The notes under the pieces: generated by a model
Told to the model about the DNA's origin: nothing
Seen by the model: only the letters and a program-made list of their open reading frames with translations
Databases searched by the model: none
Translations under genes and position numbers: made by a program
Origin: Cymbomonas tetramitiformis
Lineage: Eukaryota; Chlorophyta; Pyramimonadophyceae; Pyramimonadales; Pyramimonadaceae
DNA length: 64,000 nucleotides
Assembly: GCA_001247695.2 (NCBI GenBank)
Contig: LGRX02033455.1
Coordinates: 1 to 64,000, forward strand
Reading direction: 5' to 3'
Shown here: positions 10,201 through 21,441 of the stretch, in pieces
Layout of the letters: every line of letters begins with the position of its first letter
Position numbering within the stretch: the stretch's first letter is position 1

Positions 10201-12692
10201 ACACATCTGAAAGTGGCGTAAGAGCAAATGCCCAAGTGCAAAAAGCTCCACTTTCGTCGGGCAACAACTGTCGGCGTATTTCCTGTACAAAAGTCTAGAA
10301 ATTGACAAGCTCAGCGTTATGAAGGCACGGGCTCCAGCTAGAAAGAGCTCCTATACAGCGTGGCACAGGAGTTTCACATCTAAGTCCTTGACATATTACG
10401 CCGAGTGATACGGGGGCGGACCTCAAATACACGAGCGACCTGGCCCGCCCGAACGTTGAACATTTTGACCAACACGGTGGCAGAGTCCCGTGGGTTGGAA
10501 GGCTCCTGCGTGCTAGCTGTGATGAGGTACTTCTCGCAGGGGCTAAAGTCGACAAGCTGCACTCCGGGATGATCGAAGCGGGCCAGGCGTTGCCAGCCGA
10601 CACCTCCCCACACTGCCACACCCTGCACGTGCGACCAGCGGACGGTCGTTACTGGGCTGGTCGTGTGGTGCTTCTAGCTGTTCCCGTGCTTAAGGGTACT
10701 GCCCAAAACAAGTTAAACAGGCTGTTCGAAACCAGGAAACGAGCTGGCATATAACATGCAATGAGTGGACAAAAGTTTCGGCAAGAAAGTGACTGAGGAC
10801 CAAAACTGCCACCATAAAGATTTACCGACACGAAGTGTCTGGTGCGCAAGCGCAGTTTCCCTTTCGTATTCGGTGCGCTAAGCTAAACTTTCTAGAGCCG
10901 CTTCACTGACTGATGTAAAGTTTCAACTTGTGCGTATAGAGTCATGAAGCAGGCAGCAGGTAGTATACCACACTGAGAACGCATATGCCCTCGGCTACAA
11001 CAAAAAAAAAAAAGTTCTTTTGCAAAAGTTGTCAAACTGACGTATCACCAATGTCATCGAGGAGCTGTTAATACGCTGGGTGAGACGTCAAAATATTAAT
11101 TAAACAGACCGACACGACTCTTGCTCAGGAGTATTCTTTAGTATCATGCACTCAGGGTACTCTTAACAGAAAGGGTATATCACCTGGCGATGCACGGTGG
11201 TCAGCATACTGCCCATCGGAGACCACTGCACATAGCTCTCAGTCCAGAAAGACCGCCTGTTGAGTGCATCCCCACCTTCCTTCCAGTCAAGTTGGCCACA
11301 CTTATGCATCGTGGGGCTTGAAAACGCTGAGCGCCACCACGCAATCGCACCTGTACACCTCTTCGCTGCAACGACGAGCCGGATCGTTCCAGTAAAGCTC
11401 CGTGTCGTCGCCGAAACGGATCGCAAATTGATCGCGTCCTCGCTCGTCCATCATCCATGACCAAAGGTTTGCCTGCTTGTGTGAGAACGTATGCGTCAGA
11501 TGAAAGGGCTGGAGTCTCAGTGACAGGCAGAGTCTCAGTGACAAGCAGCTCTGACCGTGACCGTAGCAAACACAGCTGACAGATTCCTGTCAGTCTTTAC
11601 AACCAGAAGACTTTACACCACTCACCCTCGAAGGTTGCTGTGGGTTTCACTTACCTTGGCGTTGTAGTCCTTGACAGCAGGGGCCGTGTATGCATCAGGC
11701 ACCTGCACAAAGGGGCACGCAGGTTACAAGCGGACGGGAGTCGCTAGGCAAACTTGCGCACGGTGTTTTGGCAGTGGTAAGTTCTTATGCGAGGTCTTTT
11801 GGCAGTGGCAAAAGTTCTTGTGCGAGGAACGACCGTGCACTTTGAGGGAGATCATCGGCCATACCTTGATAAACTTATCAAACTCGTCGAACTTGTTCAC
11901 CTTGAACACGTGGCTCTTGTCTAGTTTGTAGCCGTCGGTCTGGGCCATAGCGGCATCCGCCTCCTGTTCGAAACCAAGAGTCGGGATAAGCACCGATTCC
12001 AACCCTTCGCGGAAATGAGAAGCAGCCCCGTTGCTAATGCTAACGTTCGATAACCACGACCTAGTTCTGGTCGAATATGTTGCGGGCAAGATCACCTGAG
12101 CAGAGCAGAATTCCACGAAAGCATACCCCTTCGTGTTCTTGGTGGCTTGATCGACAGGCATCCATAATCCACCTGCTTGTTCCCTCAATAGTGAGAAAGG
12201 AACTGGAAAGCGATCGGCGTACAAACTACGCGCCCAAAGCAAAGTGGGTGTCAGCTAGGGTTATGCCCTCAACGAGATACACCACACGGGCGAGCAGGAC
12301 ACAAACGCAATCCATTTGCTATTGAGACAGGCCACTCACGAGGGGCGAGCAAGCGAGTCGCTTACCCTCCCGAATAGTTCCGATTTGCCCATAGATCTTC
12401 CTTACGACAGTCACTAGTTTTTCGTGTTTGCCTGGTGGCACAACCGGAAGATTGTCGACGACGATCACGCTTCCAAACCCCGTTTCTGACTGGATTTCCT
12501 CTATGTCGTCGTCTTCATCCTCGCTGCATACCGCAAAAGAACGCCCGCCTGAACTTGCAGAACAGGGTACCTTATGGCGGCTGCTCAAGATTACTCTATG
12601 CGGAAACAGAGACCCGTTGCAAGCTTACTATCACAATACCTGGGTATTCCCATGTCGTCCTCTGGTGGAAGAACGACGTCCTCCAGACGCAT
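7296..12692 (-). CDS. EIF3B: Eukaryotic translation initiation factor 3 subunit B, 13 exons
   Basis: eIF3b is a scaffold of the eIF3 complex that helps recruit mRNA and scan on the 40S subunit in the cytosol. I could join 13 exons with GT-AG introns and consistent phase: 12692-12640, 12523-12366, 12172-12096, 11963-11865, 11702-11655, 11472-11351, 11256-11184, 10622-10422, 10072-9737, 9125-8933, 8498-8383, 8112-7630 and 7379-7296. The product is 680 residues, the usual length. It has an acidic N-terminus, an RRM (about 36-118; [27 protein letters not shown]), then a WD40-type propeller. Propeller landmarks are [47 protein letters not shown] and [15 protein letters not shown]. An Arg/Glu-rich helix and an acidic tail ending IISM follow. 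Every frame is intact, so this is a functional host gene. The first Met (12692) fits because the 53-bp exon joins in phase. Confidence 0.93.
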
Positions 12693-13232
12693 GCTGGCGT
12701 ATTCCCTAGCCTGCGACAGCAAAAACCCCACGCCCAAGTGTTACGCCACAACAAGCGTGGGCGGCAGGCAAGGACTGAGATCTTCAAAACAGCGCCACTC
12801 GTATCCTTGTCGCGCAAATTTTCCTCCCATAATATTCTCACATCCTCTTCTTGTATATGTTCTGGCTCAGCGCATCAGGTTTTGAGGGTTGCTTGGTTCG
12901 CCAAGTTTTAAAGACAACGGGAACACAGACTACGCGAATATTATACCTCTGGCATGATGAAATGTGCACGAATTTAAACCGATCTCACTCCGACAGAAGC
13001 GAGAAGCGGTGTTCTCCTTTAAATCCTATGCGAAACCTTGGAGTGATTGCAGCCCAAGCCGCCGACGTGAGGGTAAAAGGAAAGATGGCAGTCGAAGTCT
13101 CGCACAATGTGTTGCAAACATCCGCCTACTGTATCGCCGCGGAAACGGCGGGACAGATGCGATCGCCAACAATTCTCCACTGCAACAGTGTGACACACAC
13201 GACAGTCTCGAGTCTGCACGACAAGCGACGAC
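12693..13232. other. Upstream region of eIF3b, no clear second gene
   Basis: This lies upstream of the minus-strand eIF3b start. A plus-strand ORF (12964-13368) is open but ends in a Ser-Asp run created by the GACAGC microsatellite, and its first part has no recognisable domain. It should contain the eIF3b promoter, but I see no confident TATA box. Confidence 0.35.
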
Positions 13233-13250
13233 AAGCGACAGCGACACCGA

Positions 13251-13336
<86 letters not shown>

Positions 13337-13344
13337 TCGACATC
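13233..13344. repeat. GACAGC hexanucleotide microsatellite
   Basis: About 17-18 tandem units of GACAGC run with few interruptions, ending in GACATC variants. In one plus-strand frame this would read as alternating Ser-Asp. The unit length of six keeps any frame open, so an ORF through it is not evidence for a gene. Confidence 0.95.
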
Positions 13345-13879
13345 GACACTTTTATACGGTCACAGTGAGTGTCATGTCATTGTCATGACATGACATTCCC
13401 GATTCCAATATCGAATATGAATAATAGATTTATTTTGCATATCGAATATTGTATTCAGTACTGTACTGTATTGCATAGCTAGAGCTCACAGCTCTATTCG
13501 CCGCTGGCCCGCCACTCAAAAACGGAAAAGGTTTAAACAGTAAGGTTTTGTGGTTTTCAAAGGGGTTTGCCGCGTTTCGATCATTAGATTTACATCAGAT
13601 AAAGATCGAACGATATATGTTATATCGGCGGCGAAAACCTTTCGGTTTGAAACCTTGCGTTGCCCCCGCGCCTTGGCTCGCGTTGCGCGCGCGTTTCAAG
13701 TGCAGCGATCTCACGAATTAAAAAATATTGATGACAATTTCCATAATTAACATAATTAAATTTTCATTGCAAAGCTGCCACTTGTTGAAATTTATAGCGC
13801 AGAATTTTACAACATGCCCCCCTATTTTTATTGGCTAGGATCCAAGAATGGTGAGTCAACGTGGTATTAAAAAAACCTG

Positions 13880-14310
13880 GGAAGCAAAAAGCGAAGCACT
13901 GTCGCACATATGATCCTGCGGTCATATGATGTAATGGCGATATCCATGTTAACATCGCATGGTAATTAATCGTGCTGTCCAAAAAGATCGACGCCTAGTG
14001 GAGATCGCGTATTTGTGATCGACAGCGCCTAGTACTTAATCAGCAGCAGCAGCAGCAGCAGCAGCTGCTGCTGCTAGCGCGAATCCCAACGGGCGCCACG
14101 GATGAACTTCCGATCTCACGATCGCCAGACGCTAACGATGACAGTGCCACTGCAGTCGCGTACATTTACCGCGACGCCACCCACGCGTCATCGCGTGGCA
14201 TGTTGGGATGTAAAAAGAAAAGCACTGTCGCACACTTGATCTTACGGTCAGATGACCTAGTGGAGATCTCTTTTTTGAGATCGACCGTGCCCAGTACAAG
14301 ATACGATGTG
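13880..14310. repeat. Imperfect direct duplication with small hairpins
   Basis: The segments near 13885-14035 and 14210-14305 share AGCACTGTCGCACA, a GATC...CGGTCA palindrome-like block, CTAGTGGAGATC, and a closing GCC(C/T)AGTAC. Each half contains a GAGATC...GATC hairpin. The two halves look like diverged copies of a short non-autonomous element. No TSD was found. Confidence 0.45.
14041..14075. repeat. CAG/CTG trinucleotide tract with palindromic end
   Basis: About eight CAG units switch directly to four CTG units (CAGCAGCTGCTGCTG), so the tract can fold on itself. It sits between the two halves of the imperfect duplication and is not in a supported coding frame. Confidence 0.9.
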
Positions 14311-14556
14311 GAGAGCTGGAGACCGCTTTTCCCCGGGGCGGGGCATCTATGACGTGGACCACTCAGCGGGTTGTATTTGAAATAACAGGAACGGGAACAG
14401 CATTGGGATCAGGTGTCAAAAGGGCTCGAATATCACATAGGAAATGCTTGTGAATATCATAGACAACACAAAGAATCCTCCAGAAACGCGGTATCGTATG
14501 TCTATGTCTATGTGTGAGGATGCGGATGTACCAGTCGAGTGACGAGTGTGGCCTCC

Positions 14557-14614
14557 GGCCAGATCCGCCAGAAATTCCACCCCGTGCCGCCAGAAATTTC
14601 TGGCGGATCTGGCC
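14557..14614. repeat. Perfect 20-bp hairpin
   Basis: GGCCAGATCCGCCAGAAATT at 14557-14576 is exactly inverted at 14595-14614, with an 18-base spacer. A third related half, CCGCCAGAAAT, lies in the spacer. It resembles the core of a small foldback element. It is not followed by a T-run and is not near a gene end. Confidence 0.8.
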
Positions 14615-16083
14615 CTATCATACCAGAAACACTGGACCCGACTAAATAATTTCGCCTTTAGCTTGTATGCGATTATCCAGGGTCGAAAATTTTGAAATCG
14701 GACCGAAAGGCCATGCACCCACATATGCTAGCAAAAGTTAAACTTGCATCTGCAAATCGATGAAATTGAATGTAGAATATATCAATATTGTTGAACAACA
14801 TGTTCTTGTGACATGGCATGGGACCCGACACAACTTGTACTTTCGCAGTTCTAAAATGCCGAAACCGAACTTTCCGCATGGCGGAAACAAAAGGATAAGG
14901 AGATAAGGAGCACGGTTCAAGCGCTGGAAGAAATGCACTTGGGATTCTGAGGGTGCAAAGTGCTGCGGCCAGACACGTCCTGGACGAATTGATGCACTCC
15001 CTCAGGCAAGCATCTATGGAAAGTTTTGGGCTGCTCGCTGGACCTGGGTATGCAACTGCTAATACCAGAGTCCCTTGAAGACAGTTGTGGCGCTGAAACT
15101 TAGAGCCCTTAAGTTCACGACACTGTCTCCTCCGACAGTTTCCACATCATTGCCCACTGCGCAAGTGTCCTGTTCGGGTCATCTGCAGAGCTGCACAGAT
15201 ACCTGAGGGTTCACTCTCACTAGTTAGTCCGTATGCAGGAGGCGCTTGTTGCACCTACTACGATCTTGGTTTCAGCGCCTTCTTTTCACCACATGCAATT
15301 TTCAGCCGGAATCGTCACGGGTAGGTATCAACCTAATGAGAACCTATTTTGCTCTTCCGATCTTGCCGATTGTAAAGAGGCTGCTGAAGAGGTACAAGCG
15401 TGCAACCGACAATCTTCCTGGCCAGGTCCCGCGCACTGCGTATTCAGAAAGCCGCCTGATTTCCCGACCTAACGGCGATGCACGCAACAGAGGAGTCGCT
15501 CCGGGATGTCCGCGAGGGCTGTAGCTGTGCTCACACGTCGCACGCGGGTAGTAGACATGCATGCGGGTGTCCTACGCACAGACGTTGCCCACGAGTGGCA
15601 GACTTGCTTCAGACTTGCTTCAGACTGCGCAAGAAGTCGACACGCCTCGGAGTTTGCTGCGCTTAGACGAATCTCAGGGGCGAGATACGCGAGTCGCAGT
15701 CTGCTGTAGTCGGACGCCGCGTGTGGGATGTAAAGGTAGTTTTTGCTTTGTTGAGACGCCGCTGCAGCGAGCAAGATGCACACCAAACCAGCATCCTCGG
15801 TGTGAGGGTATGGTCGAGATGTATGCTGACTGTGTCCGTGCGCTGCGCAGCAACTTGAGTTGAACATGGCGCAAGAATACCCTCGTGAGACGAAGTTCCT
15901 CGACTCAGGTGACAAGCGAGTCCTTTGTTTCTTGGTATGTTATCCACTTGGATGTTATCTTAGGGTTGTGGGACGCAACGGCTTGAAGACGGAGGAATGC
16001 GTTTCCGCATCTTCTGAAGTGTTCCGAGCCTAATCGCTCAATCTGGACAGGGCTATTTGATGTGACTTACCGGGCTATTCTCC
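14615..16083. other. No gene firmly recognised; possible 5' exons of the GON gene
   Basis: Many short overlapping ORFs occur on both strands between 15233 and 15950 with no recognisable motif. Because the GON-domain ORF begins beside a plausible acceptor (CTCCTTTCAG at 16086-16095), upstream exons could lie here. I could not identify them from sequence alone. Confidence 0.35.
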
Positions 16084-17076
16084 ATGCTCCTTTCAGAATC
16101 GCTAGTGGGCTACGCACCTTCTTCCGCAAATCGTCCAGAGAACCCTTTGTCTCCGACGGAATCCCCATCCGCCAAACGAGCTCCGCCTGCGTCACGAGAA
16201 GACCTTGCATATGCTGTCATCGCACCTCCTTCTGGTTTCACTGATCTCGCCCCTCACCTTGTTGACTGCTCTGAGACGCGCTTCCGACAAGATCGTGAAC
16301 TTCAAGAGCAGCCAACACTCACACATCGCAGGGTTCTTCTGCCCATTTTGCACTTCCTTTTCGGGAAAGACTTCGAGTCGTGGGTGCGACTGCGCGCATC
16401 GAGCTGCACTGTGCGCGACACCTGCGATGAGTTCACCCGATGGGAGCAGAGCCCGGATTTATTTTGTTGGGGTCATGACCGGCTCTACATCTCCCTACAG
16501 CACACGGAGCTCCCCGGGGCGTTCGGCTGCACGAACACGTCGTCCTCATTCGGATGGAAAGGCGGGAGTCAGTCCACAACATACTGGTACAAGCTGCGAT
16601 TCGATCCCTGCACCGCAAAAGTGCATACTGGCGATTATACCTTCTCCCGTAACGCCGTTCTGCGCGCTCGCCAGAAGGTCATTCGTGTCGGCAACCCTAA
16701 TTTCGCCGACTGCCCGGGGGCTGCTCAGGAACTCGACGGCTTTCACACAGTCCGTTTAGGCGAGGGTGACGTCTTGTACGTGACAGTTGGGGAGAGCATC
16801 CCGTATGGGACCTGCCTTGATTGCTCGGCTCCGGGGTCCATGTGTGCCACAGCTAACATCGACCTGCGGGGCACAAGTTGGGCAGTGAAGTCTACTTTCG
16901 CCCACGGGGGCTATCTTTCCGCTGGTGTGGTGGACTTTGACGATAGGAAGCAGGTAGTCAATATGAGAGGGGGAGGATATTGCGGTTGGATGGCAAGTAC
17001 AGATGCGGTGTCTAGGGGTGCTGTGGATGATCTCCCTGGCGACTGGTCACTTCAGCTGTCACCTGTAGGTGGATAG
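16084..17076 (+). CDS. GON-domain protein
   Basis: This 330-codon frame from an ATG at 16084 has GON-domain features across about residues 130-315. These are LFCWGHDRLYISL near 150, TYWYKLRFDPCTAKVHTGDY near 190, and YGTCLDCSAPGSMC near 262. INTDLRGT-like strand ANIDLRGTSW follows near 279, and then GGGYCGWM near 305. In animals GON forms the C-terminus of ADAMTS9/20-type secreted metalloproteases; no protease precedes it here. The N-terminal 60 residues are Ser/Pro-rich without a clear signal peptide. An acceptor-like CTTTCAG right after the ATG raises the possibility that this is a 3' exon. Cysteines are frequent, which fits an extracellular protein. Confidence 0.55.
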   Translation: MLLSESLVGYAPSSANRPENPLSPTESPSAKRAPPASREDLAYAVIAPPSGFTDLAPHLVDCSETRFRQDRELQEQPTLTHRRVLLPILHFLFGKDFESWVRLRASSCTVRDTCDEFTRWEQSPDLFCWGHDRLYISLQHTELPGAFGCTNTSSSFGWKGGSQSTTYWYKLRFDPCTAKVHTGDYTFSRNAVLRARQKVIRVGNPNFADCPGAAQELDGFHTVRLGEGDVLYVTVGESIPYGTCLDCSAPGSMCATANIDLRGTSWAVKSTFAHGGYLSAGVVDFDDRKQVVNMRGGGYCGWMASTDAVSRGAVDDLPGDWSLQLSPVGG

Positions 17077-17860
17077 AAAAGTAACAACAGGATATCCGAC
17101 AAACCTGCGTGACAAAACGTGATGAAATCGATTTGTGTCGGTAGCATATAATTCGTGATTCCCTCTTGGACTTGCAATTAAATTTTGCTTCGCTCTTGGA
17201 CTTGGAATTAGCAAACGCGACGTCATTCCATCCCAGTGACACCAATGCCAGTGCTCACACTGCTTGCTGTCAGTAGAGTTGAGTGTTCATATAGTTTGGC
17301 TCGCAATACTTGCTATCGACAGCGCAATTTATCCTACCCATCTAATCCTGCGGATTCATGGTGCACATTAGCATATGGCCTACTACTGTAAGGTGTGTAG
17401 CATCGCCGTCAGATTGTACTGGGGGGGAATAGTGGACACGACGAATAATGCAGGTATGCCTGTCTATGACATATGGTAGTGAGAAAGTATAAAAGTCACA
17501 CAGGAATGACAAATCCGGTATCATATGCATTACCGATGTTGAATGCAAATTCAGATGTCGTATCAAAAAAGAACACTAAAATAAGAACTGATCAGAGTTC
17601 TCTGTCACTGACATGCAGCTGCCTGATGATAGATGACATCTTGATGATACCCGAATATGATATAGTCGGCTCTAGCCTTGAGCGATGGTAGAGCTTTGTG
17701 GCTGTTAACCATTAATCCTATACCTCGTGAAACCGTTAGTTTAGCGGAAGAGTACAGTAATAACTAATACGTCATTTATTATTGTACATTAGGCAAAAAT
17801 CGATTGGTTGTCGAATACGTATAAACAATAAGAGGCAGTTATAGTTATAGATCACGGACG
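17077..17860. other. No gene recognised
   Basis: This is A/T-rich intergenic sequence downstream of the GON gene with only short ORFs. No repeat above background was seen before the hairpin at 17865. Confidence 0.5.
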
Positions 17861-17864
17861 TCAG

Positions 17865-17945
17865 ACCTATAAGCTGGTTATTGTCGCTGCGACAACAACC
17901 AGCTTATAGGTCCGACGTGTTGCGACAACAACCAGCTTATAGGTC
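17865..17945. repeat. Hairpin plus third direct copy of the same arm
   Basis: ACCTATAAGCTGGTT followed by TTGTCGC pairs with GCGACAA followed by AACCAGCTTATAGGT around 17866-17911, forming a 22-bp stem with one unpaired base. The right arm, with GTCCG after it, is then repeated directly at about 17921-17945. It looks like the terminus of an inverted-repeat element that has rearranged. Confidence 0.75.
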
Positions 17946-18269
17946 CGGAGTATCCCTCACGTACCCCGTACGTATTTTCCTTCATCAACTCCGCACGTGC
18001 CTAATTTACTGCCTATTTTAATTCTACCAGCGCGCGGCTCACTTACCCCGGATTTTGCTCTCTAGGTTTCAATCATTCGGCCAATCTCCTTTGGAATTCA
18101 CCTACACCATCGGACACTCGCAGGTACCTTTTCGGCTACATTTTCTATCCCACCCCAGAAAACGTTGTGTAACCCATGTCGTCGCCATCGCTCGGATCTA
18201 CTCTGCGCGCTGTGCGTCAGCGTGCCACTCGGGGGTCCAACTGCAACACCAAAGTTCTGTATCGGTTGT

Positions 18270-18500
18270 GCCGATATTCCGATAAATCGATTTATCGGAA
18301 TATCACAATCGATCGAATGCCAAGGGTACTAAATCGGAATCGATCGATTAACAGGGGTGTTAATCGATTAACTGGAGTGAAATCTTGGAATCGATCTGTC
18401 ACCGGGCGCGCAAAAATCAAAATCGATCGATTACCGGACGCAAAAATCAGAATCGATCGATTACAAATCCGAATCGGCATAATCGATACTCGATTTAAAT
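18270..18500. repeat. Cluster of ATCGATCGATTA-type motifs
   Basis: AATCGATCGATTA and close variants recur about seven times (18299-18495), alongside the palindrome CGATAAATCGATTTATCG at about 18281. Spacing is irregular. The cluster has no coding content and may be a degenerate tandem array. Confidence 0.65.
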
Positions 18501-18508
18501 ATTGGGTT

Positions 18509-18690
18509 TAATGTGCAATGCGCGTAGGCAAATGCCATATATGGTAGAATGTGCGTAGGCAAATAATTTTAATGTGGAATGCGCGTGGGCAAATGATTTT
18601 AATGTGGAATGCGCGAAGGCAAATTATTTTAATGGTGATCTGTGCGTCGGCAAATGATTTTAATGGTCATCTGCCCGTAGGCAAATGAAA
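18509..18690. repeat. Tandem ~38-bp repeats ending at the foldback element
   Basis: About five units follow the form AATG-TGGAATGCGCGTRGGCAAATGATTTT. The last unit (18661-18690) is also the outer edge of the foldback's left arm. The right arm ends with a single inverted copy (19731-19756). Repeated outer modules of this kind are typical of foldback transposon arms. Confidence 0.7.
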
Positions 18691-19756
18691 TCAATAGTGA
18701 GATATCCGTAGACAGACCGTGACCAAGCGGGAGAGTGCAACGAGTGTTGTGTTAGGTATACAACTGTATGCCGACCACAATATAAATTTGCATATTAATT
18801 CGTCGATGTCTTAGGAAGAACATGCTTCTTGCGCACGCAGGATCCGTTCAGATTTTAGGAGTCTGGGCGACGCATGCCTAGCAAGGAGGCACAATAAACA
18901 GCATGCGCACATCGCACATATTACATATGCATACTAGAACCATCGTGAGCATCTGACAGTGTACTGTCAACTCTCGCGGAAACGCGGATGTCAAGTTGTC
19001 AACTGCGTCCACGTTTCCGCTAGGGTTTCTTCCCTCATCCGAACGCTCGCTTGCAAGCGAGCGTGCGCATCGCTTCGGGTGAGGGAAGCGTTTACAGAAA
19101 TGACTTTACATATGTGTTATCTTTCCAAAATAAATTGCATAGACTGGACGGTCAATCACACATCTCGCTGTGGGCTGACGCGTCCATTTGGAATTAACCG
19201 TTGTACCCACTTGAACGCGTAAGCCCACAGCGAGATGTGCGGCTGATGGTTCAGTCTATGAAATTTATTTTGGAAAGATAACACATATGAAAACCTATTA
19301 TTGCTAACGCTTCCCTCACCCGATGCGCACGCTCGCTTGCAAGCGAGCGTTCGGTTGCGGGAAGAACCCTAGCGGAAACGTAAACGCAGTTGACATCCGC
19401 GTTTCCGCGAGAGTTGACAGTACACTGTCAGATGCTCACGATGTTTCTAGTATGCATATGTAATATGTGTGATATACTCATGTTGTTTATTGTGCCTCCT
19501 TGCTAGGCATGCGTCGAGCCGCTGGCTCGACGCATGCCCAATCACCCCCTCTAACGCGCCGCGCCCAGACTCCTGAATCCGAACGGATCCTGCGCGCGGA
19601 AGAAGCATGTTCTTCCTAAGACACCGACAAATTGATATGCAAACTTGTATTGTGTTCGACATACAGTTGTATACCGAACACAACACTCGTTGCACTCTCC
19701 CGCTTGTTCACGGTCTGTCTACGGATATCTCATTTGCCTACGGGCAGATGGCCATT
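18661..19756. mobile_element. 1.1 kb foldback element
   Basis: The two halves are inverted repeats of each other: TCATCTGCCCGTAGGCAAAT at about 18667 matches the complement near 19747. Matching continues through the CCAAGCGGGAGAGTGCAACG block, GAACATGCTTCTT, the GACAGTGTACTGTCAACTCT block, GCTCGCTTGCAAGCGAGC and CATCTCGCTGTGGGCT. The centre is a loop of about 30 bases near 19185-19213. Arms are about 520 bp with roughly 85% identity by eye. No transposase frame is present. Small perfect palindromes are nested in the arms. Confidence 0.85.
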
Positions 19757-21144
19757 GCAATAAATGGGGATACGGGCAATATCGCGGGTACCAAAAGTAT
19801 CATATAGAAGTTGTGGGACCTCCCCGCACAATTTGTAAGGTGTACCGTGAATTTGGAAATGGGGTAGGGGGGGGGATCGGCTTGTAAGCAGTGAAAATCG
19901 CCATTTTGGGGCATTTTGATGCGCTGATGCTCCGCTTCCGCAACCTTGTAGAACTCTTTCCATTTTGCCTTTCTCTTGCTCAGGGTCACTTCCACGCACA
20001 CTGCATGGTGAGAATAGGTGAGACATATCTTAGATATTTAGTATCTGCAGAGCATTCCTTGCACGTATCTCCATCACGCCATTCCAAGAAATTGCCTTCG
20101 ATTACAAATTCACCAAACGTTGCATGAACCCGGAGGACCCTCCATCGGCGTAGTGGTCATCGCTACTCCCCTTAGCGGCGTTCACCACTTCCACCCCACT
20201 AAGGGCCTTCACCAAGTAATATGGGTGCAAATCGCCCCCCTACTAATTGTCTTGCAAAGATGCTGCCTTCCACAACCATCTCGCTGCCTTCCATAACCAT
20301 CTCATGGGCTTCCTCTGCCATCTTCGTTCTAGTTCGCCGCGAGGCTACTTTTCTCTCCTCCCTCAACTCGAATGGCACACACTCGTCCTGGTCGTCCACA
20401 TGGCTATTGTAGTGGCAGTGATCTGAATTGGGCATTGCTGGCCCGCATTGCACATAGCAATACTCACAATAGCATTGGCGGTCCCGCGTTCAACCCTTAC
20501 AACAATCCGACCACCGCCCGCCCGCACCGAATGCAGACCCAAGGTCCGCTCGACGGCGTGCCGTTCCATTGTGAGACGCTTCCGCGCGGCACTTCGCCAG
20601 GGTCGTCGCCTTCTTCCTGGGATGAGGATGAGTTGCTAGACTCTGCCTATATCGGGCTGTCACTCTATGGCAGTCAGATATGACAGATCTGGTAAGTCCT
20701 ACTCGTGGCACCGTGCTTCAACACTCGCACACATATGTTATTCAATACTGTGAATATATCTTTAGCTTTTCCGAAACGTCTTGACCGACTTATTCTAGCA
20801 GGTTATGGTCCCTACTTGCGCTTTGCGCCCCACTTCTGATGTTATGGTTAAACAGGGTGTGAGGACTGAACCGGTCTCACAGGTATGTACGCTAACACTC
20901 ACAGGTAATATGATGCCATGATCATAGGGGTAATGTCGGAATATCGGAATTTCGGTTAAACTTTACTGTTTGGAGTTACAAGACACCAGAGGTTGGTGCC
21001 AATGTGTAACTAATTAAAAAAACTGACATGAGAGCTTGCTCAGCTCTTTAAGTAGTAACATGCCGACTCGAATTCCCTCAGCTCACCTCGGAGTCGATGG
21101 TCATATTGCTCAGTCACTTCATGTTCAGCAGTCCGATGTCCTGT
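19757..21144. other. No gene firmly recognised
   Basis: Two short ORFs look slightly gene-like: minus 20453-20199 (84 codons, Glu/Met-rich, with a duplicated MVxEGS motif) and plus 20372-20683 (103 codons, Pro/Asn-rich). They overlap antisense and have no known domain. Neither is convincing. Confidence 0.4.
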
Positions 21145-21152
21145 CTTGTCAT

Positions 21153-21441
21153 CAGGGTAGAAGTCTTACCGTGGCGGGCCGGCCCGGGGCCGCAGAATCT
21201 CGCTCCGGGCCGAAAGCGGGCCGAAGGGGCTTTCGCCCCCGGGCCGCACAAAAATATGAGCCGGCCAAACTTCGGCCAAAAATATAGGCATTTTATGCCA
21301 CTTTTTATCAAACCCCCATACTTAATTTCAAAATTTCGCGCCTGCGGCGGGCATTGTTCTTCCTTGACCGTTTTGGCCGAAAGCGGGCCAGCGGAAATAT
21401 AGTTTACGGGCCGTAAAGAATTTTGGAAGACTTCTACCCTG
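21153..21441 (-). mobile_element. 289-bp hAT MITE, copy 1
   Basis: The ends are CAGGGTAGAAGTCTT and its complement. A perfect 8-bp target duplication CTTGTCAT flanks it (21145-21152 and 21442-21449). An 8-bp TSD plus CAGGG termini are hallmarks of the hAT superfamily. The interior is rich in CGGCCCGC/GCGGGCCG motifs near one end. It carries no ORF of its own. It is the inverted counterpart of the copy at 25512-25800, with few differences. Confidence 0.92.

Noticed and set aside
13230..13350. CRISPR array or bacterial-type repeats
   Set aside because: Introns, LTR elements and LINEs show a eukaryotic genome; repeats are microsatellites or transposon modules with no spacer structure.
12964..13368. 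134-codon plus-strand ORF ending in an alternating Ser-Asp run
   Set aside because: The Ser-Asp run is a by-product of the GACAGC microsatellite, which cannot introduce stops. The first part has no domain, and it lies in the eIF3b upstream region.
15469..15915. 148-codon minus-strand ORF and several overlapping plus-strand ORFs
   Set aside because: All are open because of local composition; they overlap in opposite directions and carry no motifs.
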